Assembly: GCA_002205125.1 (NCBI GenBank)
Contig: NIOE01000007.1
Span: forward strand, 186,001 to 250,000
Length of the DNA stretch: 64,000 bases
Direction: 5' to 3'
Origin: Roseateles noduli
GTDB lineage: Bacteria > Pseudomonadota > Gammaproteobacteria > Burkholderiales > Burkholderiaceae_C
The notes beneath the pieces were generated by a model. It worked only from the letters and a program-made list of their open reading frames with translations. It was not told the DNA's origin and made no database searches. The stretch's first letter is position 1. Every line of letters starts with the position of its first letter. The translations under genes and the position numbers were made by a program. Shown here piece by piece: positions 45,854 through 54,990 of this stretch.

Positions 45854-47551
45854 CTATCTGGCGGGCAGCGGCAGCAGCCGGCCCTGCGCCTGCTGGGGCG
45901 CGGGGATGTGCAGCAGGGCCGACAGGGTCGGCGCGAGGTCGACGATCTCGACGCGCTGCTCGATGCGGCCCTGGCCGACCCACGCCGGCCCCCAGGTCAG
46001 CAGCGGGACGTGGGTGTCGTTCTCGTAGGGGCTGCCGTGGGTGGTGCCCGTCACGCGCGAGCCGAACATCCAGCCCGCCTTCGGCACCACCTGCAGCGGC
46101 GCGGCGACGCCCGGGTACCAGGAGCGGCGGAACTGCTCGAGATAGGGCGTCGTGGTGTCCGTCCCGGCCAGCTGCTCGCGGGTGAAGGCCGTCTGCACGC
46201 CGTCGACCTGCACGACCAGCGCCTTGGCGGCAGCGTAGACGGCGTCGGCGGACAGTCCCTTCGCCTTGATCGCCGCCTCGTCGAAGATGAAGCCGCTGCC
46301 GGACATGCCGATCACCCAGCGGCCCTCGCCGAACTGCTTCGCGAGCCCGGCGTTGACGAAGCCCACGGCCTGCGTCGGATTGATGCGTCCGGCGTCCCGG
46401 CCCTGCGACTTCGCCCACTCGGGGGTGTCGGTGAACCCGTGGTCGGCGGTCAGCACGGCGACGTAGTTGTCGCGACCGACCGTGGCATCGAGGTACTTGA
46501 ACCAGTCCTGCAGGTAGGCGTCCAGGTGCAGGAAGTGGTCGTGCGACAGACGCGACTCCGGACCGAAGGCGTGGTTGATGTAGTCGTGGCTGGACAGGCT
46601 GACGGACAGGAGGTCGGTCTGGTCGTCGCTGCCCAGGCGCTCGCCCTCGACGGCGGCCTTGGCGAAGGCCAGCGTCAGCTCGTCGCCGAACGGGGAGGGC
46701 AGGATGTTGCCGTAGAAGCGCGGTCCCGGGCCGTCCATGCCGGCGCCCAGCACGGCGGGCAGCCTGTTGCCGTTGCCGCTGTTCGCCTGCCAGGGCTGGC
46801 CGTCCGGCACGCTGCGGGCGTAGGCGGACTGCGGCAGCATCGGGGACCAGGTCCTGCCGAAGAACCTGTCCGCCGGCTTGGCCGCGTTGAAGGCGTCGAC
46901 CCAGGCGGGGTGCTTGTCCATGTAATAGGTCGACGAGGCGAATTCGCCGCTGCCGCCCATGTACATGTAGGCCGTGCCCTTGTGGCCGGCCGGCAGGATC
47001 GCGCCGCGGTCCTTGCCCGAGATGCCGATGACCTTGGATCCCGGCTGCAGCGTGCGCAGCACGTCGCCGACGGTCTCGACCTTGTAGTTGTTCGGGCTGG
47101 TGCCGGCCAGCGGCTCGGTCTTGTTGCCGATGTACTGGTAGCGCGCGTCGGCGGTGTTGTACTGCGGGGCGCCGGTCATGGGGTCGCGCCACTCGTTGCC
47201 GATGATGCTGCTGCGCTGCGGGTAGGCGCCGCTCAGCATGATCGAGTGGCCGGCCGCCGTGACCGTGTAGCCGTGGCCGTAGTACGCATTGGCGAACCAG
47301 GCGCCGCGGTCGAGGAAGCGCTTGAAGCCGTCCGGCTGGAGCTGGTCGCGGTAGCCGAGCACCTGCCGGATCGGCAACCCGTCGACGACCATGAAGACGA
47401 TCAGCTTGGGCGGCTTCTTCGACGCGAAGGGGGTGGCCGCGGGGCCAGGTGTTGCCGGGGCGTCCGGGGACGAGGAAGACGGGGAGTTGGCGCAGGCGGC
47501 CAGCGCGGCCAGGACGGGCACCAGCAGCCAGGTGCGACGGGTCAGGGTCAT
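45854..47551 (-). CDS. alkaline phosphatase superfamily lipoprotein (PafA/nucleotide pyrophosphatase-like)
   Basis: This 565-residue envelope enzyme has lipobox 'LAALAAC' (cysteine near residue 22) and a Ser/Pro/Ala linker. The phosphatase core has metal and nucleophile blocks in order: 'KLIVFMVVDGLP', 'YTVTAAGHSIMLSGAYPQ' (nucleophile region), 'SLSSHDYINHAFGPES' (Asp/His ligands), 'VLTADHGFTDTPEW' (Asp/His ligands) and 'THGSPYENDTHVPLLTWG' (last histidine). The start was chosen at the ATG of the lipoprotein signal; an in-frame ATG 12 codons upstream has a weak GGAG. It probably hydrolyses phosphomonoesters or nucleotides in the periplasm; the 24-26 kb phytase would complement it. Confidence 0.85.
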   Translation of the reverse strand: MTLTRRTWLLVPVLAALAACANSPSSSSPDAPATPGPAATPFASKKPPKLIVFMVVDGLPIRQVLGYRDQLQPDGFKRFLDRGAWFANAYYGHGYTVTAAGHSIMLSGAYPQRSSIIGNEWRDPMTGAPQYNTADARYQYIGNKTEPLAGTSPNNYKVETVGDVLRTLQPGSKVIGISGKDRGAILPAGHKGTAYMYMGGSGEFASSTYYMDKHPAWVDAFNAAKPADRFFGRTWSPMLPQSAYARSVPDGQPWQANSGNGNRLPAVLGAGMDGPGPRFYGNILPSPFGDELTLAFAKAAVEGERLGSDDQTDLLSVSLSSHDYINHAFGPESRLSHDHFLHLDAYLQDWFKYLDATVGRDNYVAVLTADHGFTDTPEWAKSQGRDAGRINPTQAVGFVNAGLAKQFGEGRWVIGMSGSGFIFDEAAIKAKGLSADAVYAAAKALVVQVDGVQTAFTREQLAGTDTTTPYLEQFRRSWYPGVAAPLQVVPKAGWMFGSRVTGTTHGSPYENDTHVPLLTWGPAWVGQGRIEQRVEIVDLAPTLSALLHIPAPQQAQGRLLPLPAR

Positions 47552-47944
47552 GGCGGAACGGGCTCCGGGACGAAGCCGCTGAAACAAATATGACAGCGGA
47601 GTATCCGCCGCCGCCCGCCCGGCGGGCGCGACCGCCGGTGCGTCTGCTCGCTCTGCGCGACGGGCAAACCCTGACGGGCCGCCGCCGTCCGGGGACGGTC
47701 CAGACGGAAAAAAGGCCGGACACCACGCGGTGACCGGCCTATTTCACTTTCTGGTTGGATCGCTTGCGCGCTCCCCTCCTGTTATGGGAGGCGATTCTGC
47801 GGGCCGCAGGCAATGGGCATGCCCGGGTTTGCCCCAGGTGGGGCCTTCGATCTGAGAACTCCTCCTCAAGTGGGGAGGGTTTCGGCCGGAAATGATGCGT
47901 CGGCGCGACGCTTCCGCAAGCGTTCCGGCGCGCGAGTCAATGAC
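47552..47944. other. 393-base non-coding stretch rich in inverted repeats
   Basis: Upstream part: short leader of the phosphatase gene and the terminator at 47713-47740. The rest, between the terminator and the end of glcF, carries several perfect short inverted repeats: CTGCGG-G-CCGCAG (47797-47809), GGGCATGCCC (47815-47824), CCCC-AGGT-GGGG (47832-47843), ACGCTT-CCGC-AAGCGT (47908-47923) and GAGTCA-A-TGACTC (47934-47946). On the minus strand this is the 3' untranslated region of glcF, which ends in a canonical terminator. A small open frame at 47593-47733 lacks support as a gene. Confidence 0.5.
47707..47740 (-). terminator. intrinsic terminator of the glcDEF transcript
   Basis: On the minus strand a stem AGGCCGG/CCGGCCT (47713-47719 with 47734-47740) with an inner CACC/GGTG helix is followed by TTTTTT (47708-47713). 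It ends the glcF transcript about 205 bases after the stop codon. Confidence 0.85.
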
Positions 47945-49201
47945 TCATCCGTGCGTGATGGCGTCGTCCAGGACTTCGATCCAGTGCCGCACGGGCAGGT
48001 CGCTACCGCTTTGGAGGTGCTGGATGCAGCCGATGTTGGCCGAGACGATGGCCTCGGCGGCCAGCGGCGCCAGGGCGGCGAGCTTGCGGTCCCGCAGCTG
48101 CTTGGACAGCAGCGGCTGCAGCACCGAATACGTGCCGGCGGAGCCGCAGCAGAGGTGGCTCTCGCTGGGGGCGACCGAAATCTCGAAACCGAGCTCGCGC
48201 ATCAGGCTTTCCACGCCGCCGCGCAGCTGCTGGCCGTGCTGGAGGGTGCAGGGCGGGTGGTAGGCGAGCTTGGGTCGCTGCGGCGTGGCGCCGGGCTGGC
48301 CGAGGCGCGAGCGCAGGGGCGCGACGAGTTCCGGCAGGTACTCGCTGAGGTCGCGGGTGAGCGAGGCGATGCGCGCGGCCTTCTCCGCGTAGTCCGGGTC
48401 GTGCGCGAGCAGCCGGCCGTAGTCCTTGACCTGGACGCCGCAGCCGGAGGCGTTCATCACGATGGCGTCGACCTGATCGCCGTGGCCGTCCACCATCGGC
48501 CACCAGGCGTCGATGTTGCGTCGGGCGTCGTCCAGGCCGCCGTGGTGGTCGTCCAGGTGCGCGCGGATCGCGCCGCAGCAGCCGGCCTCGTCGGCGACCA
48601 GCGTCTGCACGCCGGCGGCGTCGAGCACGCGGGCGGTGGCCGCGTTGATGTTGGGCATCATCGCCGGCTGCACGCAGCCGAGCAGCATCAGCACCTTGCG
48701 CGGGTGGCTGCGTTGCGGCCACTGGTGGGCGCGCGCGTCGGGCTTGGGCGGGACCTTGTCCTTCAGCGCGCCCGGCACCAGCGGACGCAGCGCCTGCCCG
48801 ATCCGCAGCGCCGGCTTGAACAGCGGCGAGGTCAACCCTTCCTTCAGCAGCCAGCGCTTGACGCGCTCCTCGCGCGGGCGTTCGACCTTGGCGTCGACGA
48901 TCTGCCGGCCGATCTCCACAAGCTGGCCGTACTGGACGCCCGAGGGACAGGTGCTCTCGCAGTTGCGGCAGGTGAGGCAGCGGTCCAGGTGCTGCTGCGT
49001 GGCGGCGGTCGGCGGCTCGCCTTCCAGCACCTGCTTGATCAGGTAGATGCGGCCGCGCGGCCCGTCCAGTTCATCGCCCAGCAACTGGTAGGTCGGGCAG
49101 GTGGCGGTGCAGAAGCCGCAGTGCACGCAGCGCCGCAGGATGGCCTCGGCGGTGCTGCCTTCCGGGGTGCCTTGGAATTCGGGGGCGAGGTGGGTTTGCA
49201 T
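47945..49201 (-). CDS. glcF: glycolate oxidase, iron-sulfur subunit
   Basis: This 418-residue subunit has two 4Fe-4S ferredoxin-type clusters, 'CVHCGFCTATCP' (25-36) and 'CLTCRNCESTCP' (75-86), and two CCG-type domains ('GCCGAIRAH', 'LCCGSAG'). It carries electrons from GlcD to the membrane quinone pool during oxidation of glycolate to glyoxylate. It lies 86 bases after glcE in the same direction, completing the glcDEF operon. Full length for the family. Confidence 0.95.
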   Translation of the reverse strand: MQTHLAPEFQGTPEGSTAEAILRRCVHCGFCTATCPTYQLLGDELDGPRGRIYLIKQVLEGEPPTAATQQHLDRCLTCRNCESTCPSGVQYGQLVEIGRQIVDAKVERPREERVKRWLLKEGLTSPLFKPALRIGQALRPLVPGALKDKVPPKPDARAHQWPQRSHPRKVLMLLGCVQPAMMPNINAATARVLDAAGVQTLVADEAGCCGAIRAHLDDHHGGLDDARRNIDAWWPMVDGHGDQVDAIVMNASGCGVQVKDYGRLLAHDPDYAEKAARIASLTRDLSEYLPELVAPLRSRLGQPGATPQRPKLAYHPPCTLQHGQQLRGGVESLMRELGFEISVAPSESHLCCGSAGTYSVLQPLLSKQLRDRKLAALAPLAAEAIVSANIGCIQHLQSGSDLPVRHWIEVLDDAITHG

Positions 49202-49287
49202 CGGTCGGCTTGCTGTCGCTTGCTATCGGCGTGCCATGGGCTTGCTGCGCGTCGTGGGAGTGGGTGGCGCCGCGCTTCGGGGGCGGA

Positions 49288-50451
49288 TCAAAGATCCGGA
49301 TACAGCCGCCCCGGATTGAAGATCCCCGCCGGATCGAACTGCCGCTTGAGCTCCTTGTGGATGCGCGTCAGCTGCGGGCCGAGCGGCGAGAAAGTGCCCG
49401 CCGACTTGTCGCTCGCGTAGAACATCGTCGCGTGCCCGCCCGCCGCGGCCACGACCTCGCGCACCTGCGCGGGCGCCATCGGCGTCACGACCCAGCGCTG
49501 GGCGCCGCCCCACTCCACGAGCTGCTCGCCGTGCAGCGCCATCGGCGGCGTCGTCGACGGCACCGCGATGCGCCACAACGTCGCGCCGCCTTGCACCGCG
49601 CGGCGCGCGCCGAGGAAGAACTCGTCGCACTGGTCGCGCAGCCCCAGCCAGAACGGCGCGGCCATCGGCTCCGGGATCACCGAGCCGCCGAGCTTCTGGA
49701 TCGCCGCGCGGACCGCCGCCTCGGCGCCGGATAGGCGCACCACCAGCGCGCCGTCCCACCAGGCGCTCGCCGAGATCGGCAGCGGCTGCCCGCCCCAGCG
49801 GTTCATCCGCAGCAGCGCCTTGTCCTGCGAGGCCTCGAAGCGCAGCGTCGCGGTGGCGACCGGTCGCGGCAGCACCTTCAGCGTGACCTGCGCGATCAGC
49901 CCGAGCACGCCCATCGATCCCGCCATCAGCCGCGACACGTCGTAGCCGGCGACGTTCTTCATCACCGTGCCGCCGAAGTGCAGCAGCTCGCCCTTCGCGT
50001 CGAGCATGGTCAGCCCGAGCACGTGATCGCGCACCGCGCCGGCCGTCGCGCGCGCCGGGCCGGACAGTCCGCTCGCGACCATGCCGCCTATCGTGCCCGT
50101 GCCGCCCGAGGCCGCGCCGACGAAACGCGGCGGCTCGAAGGCCAGGTGTTGCCCGTGCTGCGCCAGCAGCGCCTCCACGTCCGCCACCGGCGTGCCGGCT
50201 GCCGCGGTCACGTAGAGCTCGCTAGGCTCATAGGCCATCACGCCGTTGAGCGACAGCGTCGAGATCGGCTCGGCGTCGCCCAGCGGACCGCCGTAGAAAT
50301 CCTTGCTGCCGTGACCGGTCAGCCGCACCGGCCGGCCTTCCTGGAAACGCGCCGCCATCGCCTCCAGCGTCGCCATCAATTCCGTCGAGGGGACGAAGCC
50401 GGCGCCCGGCTCCGGGTCCGCCGCCGCGGCGCCTGCTGCTTGCACTGCCAT
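49288..50451 (-). CDS. glcE: glycolate oxidase, FAD-binding subunit
   Basis: This 387-residue FAD_binding_4 protein has 'VRLTGHGSKDFYGGPLG' and 'FVGAASGGTGTIGGMVASGLSGPARATAGAVRDHVLGL' in its N-terminal half. It ends with 'ELKRQFDPAGIFNPGRLYPDL', the standard C-terminus of the GlcD/GlcE superfamily. It forms the catalytic complex with GlcD and GlcF. The ATG overlaps the stop of glcD by one base (TGATG). Confidence 0.94.
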   Translation of the reverse strand: MAVQAAGAAAADPEPGAGFVPSTELMATLEAMAARFQEGRPVRLTGHGSKDFYGGPLGDAEPISTLSLNGVMAYEPSELYVTAAAGTPVADVEALLAQHGQHLAFEPPRFVGAASGGTGTIGGMVASGLSGPARATAGAVRDHVLGLTMLDAKGELLHFGGTVMKNVAGYDVSRLMAGSMGVLGLIAQVTLKVLPRPVATATLRFEASQDKALLRMNRWGGQPLPISASAWWDGALVVRLSGAEAAVRAAIQKLGGSVIPEPMAAPFWLGLRDQCDEFFLGARRAVQGGATLWRIAVPSTTPPMALHGEQLVEWGGAQRWVVTPMAPAQVREVVAAAGGHATMFYASDKSAGTFSPLGPQLTRIHKELKRQFDPAGIFNPGRLYPDL

Positions 50452-51977
50452 CAGAATCGCTCCAGTTCTGGGAATGAAAGTGCACCGCGCTTCACATGCA
50501 TGCGGCCGTATTCGGCGCAGCGCTGCAGCGTCGGGATCACCTTGCCGGGGTTCAGCAACCCCTTCGGATCGAAGGCCCGCTTCAGGGCCAGCATGCGTTC
50601 GCGCTCCTGCGGCGAGAACTGCACGCACATGCTGTTGAGTTTCTCCACGCCGACGCCGTGCTCCCCGGTCACCGTGCCGCCCATCGCGACGCTGGTCTCG
50701 AGGATGTCCGCGCCGAAGCGCTCGCAGCGGTGCAACTGGTCGGGATCGTTCGCGTCGAACAGGATCAGCGGATGCAGGTTGCCGTCGCCGGCATGGAAGA
50801 CGTTGGCGCAGCGCAGGTCGTACTTGCGCTCCATCTCCTGGATCGCCAGCAGGATGTCGGCCAGCCGCTTGCGCGGGATCGTCGAGTCCATGCACATGTA
50901 GTCCGGGCTGATGCGCCCCGACGCCGGGAAGGCGTTCTTGCGGCCGCTCCAGAAACGCAGGCGCTGCGCCTCGGTCTCGCTGACCTCGATCCGCGTCGCG
51001 CCGCGGGCCTGCAGCACCGCGCTCATGCGGACGATCTCTTCCTCGACTTCCTCCGGCGTGCCGTCGCTCTCGCACAGCAGGATCGCCTCGGCGTCCAGGT
51101 CGTAGCCGGCGTGGACGAAGTCCTCCACCGCCGCCGTCATCGGCTTGTCCATCATCTCCAGGCCGGCGGGGATGATGCCCGACGCGATGATCGCCGCCAC
51201 CGCATCGCCGGCGCGGCGCAGGTCGTCGAAGCTGGCCATGATGCAGCGCGCCAGCTGCGGCTTGGGCGTCAGCTTGACGACCACCTCCGTCACCACCGCC
51301 AGCATGCCCTCGCTGCCGATCACGACGCTCAGCAGGTCCAGGCCGGCGGCGTCCAGCGCCTCGGAGCCGAACTCGACCGGCTCGCCCTCGACCGTGAAAC
51401 CGCGCACCTTGAGCACGTTGTGCAGCGTCAGGCCGTACTTCAGGCAATGCACGCCGCCGGAGTTCTCCGCGACGTTGCCGCCTATCGTGCAGGCGATCTG
51501 GCTGCTCGGGTCCGGCGCGTAGTACAGGCCGTGGGCGGCGGCCGCTTCCGAGATCGCCAGGTTGCGCACGCCGCACTGGACCCGGGCGGTGCGCGCCAGC
51601 GGATCGATGGCGACGATGCGGTTGAACTTCGCCAGCGCCAGCGTCAGGCCTTCGGCGTGTGGCATCGCGCCGCCGGACAGGCCGGTGCCGGCACCACGCG
51701 CCACCACCGGCACGTCCAGCGCGTGGCAGGCCTTCAGCACGCCGGCGACCTGGGCCTCGGTCTCGGGCAGCGCGACGGCCAGCGGGCGCTCGCGATAGGC
51801 GGTCAGGCCGTCGCATTCGTAGGGCCGCGTCTGCTCGTCCTGCCACAGCAGCGCGTGCGCGGGCAGCTCGGCCCGCAGGGCCTGGACCAGCTGCGCGCGG
51901 CGCCCGGCGCGGAAACCGGCCAGCTCGGCGGCCTGGTCGCCGGGCGGCTCGTGGGTGGAAGGAAGGACGGCGGTCAT
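50451..51977 (-). CDS. glcD: glycolate oxidase, catalytic FAD subunit
   Basis: This 508-residue flavoprotein dehydrogenase oxidises glycolate (and often D-lactate) to glyoxylate. FAD-binding motifs 'VPVVARGAGTGLSGGAMP' and 'PSSQIACTIGGNVAENSGG', the C-terminal FAD-oxidase domain with 'NVFHAGDGNLHP' and 'GTVTGEHGVGVEK', and the ending 'KRAFDPKGLLNPGKVIP' are all present. It is the first gene of glcDEF. No GlcC regulator or malate synthase gene is nearby. Confidence 0.95.
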   Translation of the reverse strand: MTAVLPSTHEPPGDQAAELAGFRAGRRAQLVQALRAELPAHALLWQDEQTRPYECDGLTAYRERPLAVALPETEAQVAGVLKACHALDVPVVARGAGTGLSGGAMPHAEGLTLALAKFNRIVAIDPLARTARVQCGVRNLAISEAAAAHGLYYAPDPSSQIACTIGGNVAENSGGVHCLKYGLTLHNVLKVRGFTVEGEPVEFGSEALDAAGLDLLSVVIGSEGMLAVVTEVVVKLTPKPQLARCIMASFDDLRRAGDAVAAIIASGIIPAGLEMMDKPMTAAVEDFVHAGYDLDAEAILLCESDGTPEEVEEEIVRMSAVLQARGATRIEVSETEAQRLRFWSGRKNAFPASGRISPDYMCMDSTIPRKRLADILLAIQEMERKYDLRCANVFHAGDGNLHPLILFDANDPDQLHRCERFGADILETSVAMGGTVTGEHGVGVEKLNSMCVQFSPQERERMLALKRAFDPKGLLNPGKVIPTLQRCAEYGRMHVKRGALSFPELERF

Positions 51978-52020
51978 GGCGTCGAACTGTAGCCCCGCGC
52001 GCTGACCCCGGACTGAACCC

Positions 52021-52036
52021 GGCCCGGACGCGGGCC
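52021..52036. terminator. weak GC hairpin between SBP gene and glcD
   Basis: GGCCCG-GACG-CGGGCC is a perfect 6-bp stem downstream of the binding-protein gene (minus strand) and in the leader region of glcD; no T tract. Confidence 0.25.
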
Positions 52037-52056
52037 CCCCCGTTGGCGGGAGCCGT

Positions 52057-53016
52057 TCAGCGCGAACCCGGCAGCGGCCACCACAAGGCCTTGCGGTCCA
52101 GCGGCGTCTGCGCCGGCAGCAATGGGTTGCTCAGGCGCAGCACGCGGCGCTGGTCGATGCGGTGGCGCTGCAGCAGATCGCCGAAGATCTGGCGCGACAG
52201 GCGCTCGAAGGTGCCGTCGGCCACCAGCGCGTTCATGCCGCGCGTCAGGTCCGCCGCGAGTCGCGGACGGCCCGGCCGGACGAACATGTAGAGCGCCGCG
52301 GGATAGTGCAACAGCAGGTAAGGATCGATGACGAGCTGCTGCTCGGCGAAGCTGGCCAGTTCCGAATCGATCTCGAAGATCGAGCGCGGGAAGTAGTCGA
52401 AACGGCCCGCCGACAGCATCTGGAACAGGCCCTGGTAATGCGTGCTGACCTGCACCGGCAGGCCGTTGGCGCGCAGCACGGCGGTGTCGGGCCAGTCGTG
52501 CATCTGACCGGCCGTCAGCCGGGCCAGGTCCTTCACGTCGCGGATGTCGCGCAGGCGGTCGCGGTCGGCGGCGCGGGTCAGGCACAGGCGCCAGCCGATC
52601 AGCCCCCGGTCCAGCGGCACGCGGATCGGCAGCAGGGTCTTCTCGCGCTGCGGATCGGTCATCGTCCAGAACACGTCGATGCCGGGATCGTCGCTGGCCA
52701 TCTCCAGCAGCGCGCGGCTCTGCACCATCTCGGACTTCGTCTGGACCAGCGCGTAGCGCGTGCCGCTGCGCTGCAGCGCAGCGTGCAGCAGGCTGATGAA
52801 GTAGTCGACCTGCCTGTCCTGCTGCGGCAGATGGCGCGGATAGACGACGGTGGTCGGTTCCGGCGGCGCCGCGGCCGACGGGGTGCCGCGAGCGGGGCGG
52901 GCGGCCGACGCGGCGCCCGGCAGCAGGGCGAGTGCGGGCAGCGCCGATAGCGCAGGCAGCGCGGTGGAGAGGGCCGAGGCCGCGGCGGCCTGCAGCAGGT
53001 CGCGGCGGACGGCCAT
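52057..53016 (-). CDS. periplasmic solute-binding-like protein coupled to a FIST protein
   Basis: This 319-residue exported protein has a signal peptide with a twin-arginine start ('MAVRRDLLQAAAASAL') reaching 'AASAARPA' near residue 40. A family-3-like solute-binding fold (TIGR02285-like) follows: 'IDVFWTMTDPQREKTLLPIRVPLDRGLIGWRLCL', 'LPVQVSTHYQGLFQMLSAGRFDYFPRSIFEI'. No permease or ATPase is nearby, so it is more likely a sensory binding protein. Its ATG overlaps the stop of the FIST-domain gene by one base, so the two are made together. Confidence 0.75.
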   Translation of the reverse strand: MAVRRDLLQAAAASALSTALPALSALPALALLPGAASAARPARGTPSAAAPPEPTTVVYPRHLPQQDRQVDYFISLLHAALQRSGTRYALVQTKSEMVQSRALLEMASDDPGIDVFWTMTDPQREKTLLPIRVPLDRGLIGWRLCLTRAADRDRLRDIRDVKDLARLTAGQMHDWPDTAVLRANGLPVQVSTHYQGLFQMLSAGRFDYFPRSIFEIDSELASFAEQQLVIDPYLLLHYPAALYMFVRPGRPRLAADLTRGMNALVADGTFERLSRQIFGDLLQRHRIDQRRVLRLSNPLLPAQTPLDRKALWWPLPGSR

Positions 53017-54155
53017 CAGGCGTCCAGGAAAACCGTCAGCACGCCGGTGTAGCCATGCAGCCGCGCGTGGGCGATCTCCCCGTTGGCGAAGAATCCGGCC
53101 AGCGGCACCTCGCCGAGCGCGTGCTGGACCCACTGCAGCTCCGCCGACGGCGAACCGAAGTGCGGACCACCCCGGCCGGTGCAGCTGAAGTACAGCGCGC
53201 CGGCCATGCGGGCGCCGCGTTCCTCGGCTTCGGCGCGGATCTCGGTGCAGATGCGGACCAGGTCGCGGCGGGCGGCGTCGGGATGGCGCTCGCAGAAGCT
53301 CAGCAGTTCGCCCTCGCGCATCTGCTCGGCCACGGCGATGCCGCGCCGGCCGGGATCCAGCCCGACCAGATGCCGGACGCGGACCTCGGCGCCGTACTCG
53401 CGCCGGGCGCCGGGCTCGTCGCTGAGGCCGACCAGCGTGCGCCGGAACAGCGGCATCGCCTGGCGCAGCGAGCCGGACTCGCCGGTGTAGGCGGGCAGCT
53501 TCAGGTCTTCGAGCAGCGCGTCCAGCGCCGGCTGCCCGTCGAGTCCGGTGACCAGCGGTCCGTCGCAGGCGGTGACGCGGCGCTCGCGACCGAGCGGCTG
53601 GCAGCCCTGGCTGACGCGCGAGATCCAGCGCACGTCCGGACCGAGCGCGAGACCGGACAAGCCGCCCGCGAAGATGCCGTCCGCGATCTGCACGGCGTTG
53701 TCGCCGCCGCTGACCAGGCCGCCGAAGAGGTAGCCGCTGCTGCAGCGCTGGGAGAGTTCGGCGATCAGCTCCTGCAGGTCGGGCGTGCCGCCGTCGGCGT
53801 GCAGCAGCAGGCTGCGCGATTCGCAGTCCGGGGTCAGCGGCTTCAGCCCGGAGAAGATCCGCCACTGTGCCGGCGGCAGGTCGCACAGCATGACGACCAG
53901 CGCCGGCTCGTCGAAATACTCGACGCCGCTGGCGCTGACCGCCAGCGCGGACGCGCCGACCCAGCCGCAGCCCGGCCAGCGTTCGCGGACTTCGTCCAGC
54001 AGCGCCTGCGCGTGCGGCACGTAGGGATGCGTGAGGTAGAGGAACCCCAGCGTCGGCGTCATGCCGGCGCGCTGCCCCTCCAGCTGGGCGCCGGCGAGGG
54101 CCAGCGCCATGTGGGGATCGGGATGGGTGGCGTGCGCCTGGAGAAAGCGAGGCAT
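53016..54155 (-). CDS. FIST-domain sensory protein
   Basis: This 379-residue soluble protein consists of a FIST_N domain ('GFLYLTHPYVPHAQALLDEVRERWPGCGWVGASALAVSASGVEY', 'GYLFGGLVSGGDN') and a FIST_C domain ('GALYFSCTGRGGPHFG', 'LAGFFANGEIAHARLHGYTGVLTVF'). FIST domains are thought to sense small ligands such as amino acids and usually belong to signalling proteins. Here the protein stands alone but is translationally coupled to a periplasmic binding-type protein. It is preceded on the same strand by the PhaM gene (26 bases). Confidence 0.88.
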   Translation of the reverse strand: MPRFLQAHATHPDPHMALALAGAQLEGQRAGMTPTLGFLYLTHPYVPHAQALLDEVRERWPGCGWVGASALAVSASGVEYFDEPALVVMLCDLPPAQWRIFSGLKPLTPDCESRSLLLHADGGTPDLQELIAELSQRCSSGYLFGGLVSGGDNAVQIADGIFAGGLSGLALGPDVRWISRVSQGCQPLGRERRVTACDGPLVTGLDGQPALDALLEDLKLPAYTGESGSLRQAMPLFRRTLVGLSDEPGARREYGAEVRVRHLVGLDPGRRGIAVAEQMREGELLSFCERHPDAARRDLVRICTEIRAEAEERGARMAGALYFSCTGRGGPHFGSPSAELQWVQHALGEVPLAGFFANGEIAHARLHGYTGVLTVFLDA

Positions 54156-54181
54156 GAACGGCCCTCGGGAGGCTGGCGGGC

Positions 54182-54865
54182 TCAAGGAGCCTTGCGTTTG
54201 GCGGCGGTCTTGCGCGCGGGCGCCGCCTTCTTGGCGGCCGGCCTGGTCGCGGGGCCGGCATCGGGTCTGGTCGCGGGTCTGGTCGCCGATCTGGCGGATG
54301 CCTTGGGCGCAGCCTTCGCCGCCGGCTTGGCAGCCGTCGTCGAGGCGGCCGCCGCGGTCTGGGCGGTCTTCATCGCGTTGGACGCGACCTGCGTGAACTG
54401 CTGCGTCAGCGCGTTCCACCATTGCATCGGGTCGGCACCGGCGGGTCTGGGACCGGCGGGGTCGCCGGCCTTCGCATCTGACTTCGCGTCCGGCTTCGCT
54501 TCGCCCTGCGGGGCCTCCGCGGCGGGCGGCGTCGGCGGGGACGGCGGCACGGGCTGGGCAGGCGGCACCGGCGGCGTCTTCAGCACGTCCTTCAGGTCCG
54601 CCATCGGCACGTTCATCGCGTGCAGCGTCGACAGCGTCATCCGCTGCACCTCCAGCGCCTGGATGGTCGCCGTGAGCATGCGGGCGTTGTTCTCGAGCCA
54701 GAACTGCACGGTGCGCAGCTCGTTGATGCGCTTGTCCAGCTCCTCCGGATCCAGCGTCGGCGCGACCCACTGGCCGAAGCCGGGGATCGCCGCGCCGGCG
54801 TTCTTCATCAACCCCTGCATGAAGTCGAAGCCCGGAACGAATTTGCTGAAGTCGGTGTCCGCCAT
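54182..54865 (-). CDS. phaM: PhaM-like PHA granule regulatory protein
   Basis: This 227-residue protein has a conserved N-terminal part of about 85 residues ('FVPGFDFMQGLMKNAGAAIPGFGQWVAPTLDPEELDKRINELRTVQFWLENNARML') matching PhaM of Ralstonia. A Pro/Ala linker follows, then a basic tail of KPAAK/ATRPA-type repeats that binds DNA. PhaM activates PHB synthase and tethers granules to the nucleoid. The ATG has GAGGAG at a good distance. It suggests the organism stores polyhydroxyalkanoate; no other pha gene is in the window. Confidence 0.85.
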   Translation of the reverse strand: MADTDFSKFVPGFDFMQGLMKNAGAAIPGFGQWVAPTLDPEELDKRINELRTVQFWLENNARMLTATIQALEVQRMTLSTLHAMNVPMADLKDVLKTPPVPPAQPVPPSPPTPPAAEAPQGEAKPDAKSDAKAGDPAGPRPAGADPMQWWNALTQQFTQVASNAMKTAQTAAAASTTAAKPAAKAAPKASARSATRPATRPDAGPATRPAAKKAAPARKTAAKRKAP

Positions 54866-54990
54866 GGTGTCTCCTCGAAGCCGTCCTCGCCGGCGCTTCC
54901 CGCTGGCGGCGGGAAGGCCGGGGGCGGCCATGCCGCACTATCCTACGTCCTGGCGGCGACCGTCCGGTGTCGGGAAGGGCGGTGTCCGCG

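Noticed and set aside
43958-47593. 1,211-residue open frame on the plus strand opposite the ABC exporter and phosphatase genes
   Set aside because: Shadow frame without domains; both opposing genes have complete catalytic motifs.
47593-47733. Short plus-strand open frame with Pro/Arg-rich sequence
   Set aside because: Runs into the terminator hairpin, has no ribosome-binding site and no family pattern.
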